DNA of 6,883 bases from Desulfobacula sp. (GTDB lineage: Bacteria > Desulfobacterota > Desulfobacteria > Desulfobacterales > Desulfobacteraceae). Where the stretch lies: NCBI GenBank assembly GCA_018702715.1, contig JABIYQ010000055.1, positions 1 through 6,883 of the forward strand, read 5' to 3'. Of this stretch, positions 6,683 to 6,883 are shown in pieces. The notes under the pieces were generated by a model that worked only from the letters and a program-made list of their open reading frames with translations, was not told the origin of the DNA and made no database searches. The position numbers and the translations under genes were made by a program. How positions within the stretch are numbered: position 1 is the first letter of the stretch; every line of letters begins with the position of its first letter.

Positions 6683-6763
6683 TTACAAAAACATCCCACC
6701 GTCACAGACCAGACCGGCTCCTGTGGTAACTGCGATTCGTCCATCCAGGATAAACTCTTTCAT
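6683..6763 (-). pseudogene. Deletion remnant of a short-chain dehydrogenase/reductase (26 codons left)
   Basis: The reading frame ATG to TAA encodes MKEFILDGRIAVTTGAG joined to LVCDGGMFL. The first 17 residues are a classic SDR N-terminus: a first beta strand running into the TGxxxGxG cofactor-binding turn, here TGAG. The last nine match an SDR C-terminus (usually TG-x-x-L-x-VDGG-x). Full SDRs have about 250 residues, so some 220 central residues, including the Tyr-x-x-x-Lys active site, are gone. The fusion is in frame and cannot be an active reductase. The ribosome binding site AAGGGA (6769-6774) is still present 5 bases upstream, so a 26-residue peptide may still be made. The gene sat 24 bases after the upstream gene and 28 before the acyl-CoA dehydrogenase, so it was probably a 3-hydroxyacyl-CoA dehydrogenase-type member of this operon. 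GCCGGT at the junction could reflect short-homology recombination, which is inferred. A sequencing or assembly deletion is the main alternative. Confidence 0.75.
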
Positions 6764-6787
6764 CTTGATCCCTTTTTATGATTAAAT

Positions 6788-6883
6788 TTAATTCTTTTTA
6801 CTGGCAGAGGCTTTAATTGCAGCATTTTCTAATCCCCGTGTAATCAATTTTTCTTTTTTGAATTTTTTAACAAATATTCCAAT
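6788..6883 (-). CDS. C-terminal 31 residues of an unrecognised protein, cut by the right window edge
   Basis: An open frame enters from the right edge and ends in TAA at 6788-6790. The tail is lysine-rich: IGIFVKKFKKEKLITRGLEN and then AAIKASASKKN. It is too short to assign to a family. Its position 24 bases before the SDR remnant and in the same orientation makes it the likely upstream member of the same acyl-CoA operon. The frame being coding is inferred from this spacing and from the codon-like composition; no other frame here shows a better candidate. Confidence 0.55.
   Translation of the reverse strand: MGIFVKKFKKEKLITRGLENAAIKASASKKN

Noticed and set aside
6655..6744. N-terminal extension of the acyl-CoA dehydrogenase
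   Set aside because: It overlaps the SDR remnant in another frame, has no ribosome binding site of its own that I can see, and departs from the family N-terminus.

Overview
All genes lie on the minus strand of this fairly AT-rich bacterial segment. Anaerobic-style fatty-acid or aromatic acyl-CoA oxidation genes, a fused formiminotransferase-cyclodeaminase, a nickel superoxide dismutase and a Cache-GGDEF signalling protein together suggest a marine or sediment deltaproteobacterium of the Desulfobacterales (Desulfobacula or Desulfobacterium-like). This assignment is an inference from gene content and protein character, not from a search.

Layout in the direction of transcription (right to left): the last 31 residues of an unrecognised protein run in from the right edge. 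Next comes a 26-codon remnant of a short-chain dehydrogenase/reductase (SDR), in which an SDR N-terminus is joined in frame to an SDR C-terminus. Then follow a 603-residue acyl-CoA dehydrogenase, a 540-residue bifunctional FtcD, a membrane diguanylate cyclase with two Cache-like sensor modules, a NiSOD with a Sec signal peptide, and the first 175 codons of a thiolase that leaves the window on the left.

The partial gene, SDR remnant and acyl-CoA dehydrogenase are 24 and 28 nt apart and look like one beta-oxidation-type operon. The thiolase would fit the same chemistry but is separated by FtcD and the signalling/SOD pair, and has its own likely promoter with an operator-like inverted repeat. 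The cyclase and sodN are 46 nt apart and probably co-transcribed, which hints at a link between an extracytoplasmic sensor and an exported oxygen-defence enzyme. FtcD is a one-carbon/histidine-breakdown enzyme with no visible pathway partner here.

The two strongest observations are the SDR deletion remnant, which also shows that the acyl-CoA dehydrogenase starts at 6654 and not at the longer upstream ATG, and the NiSOD whose predicted signal-peptidase site falls exactly before the nickel-binding His1. I see no RNA gene, CRISPR array, insertion sequence or convincing rho-independent terminator. No gap between genes exceeds 300 bases.
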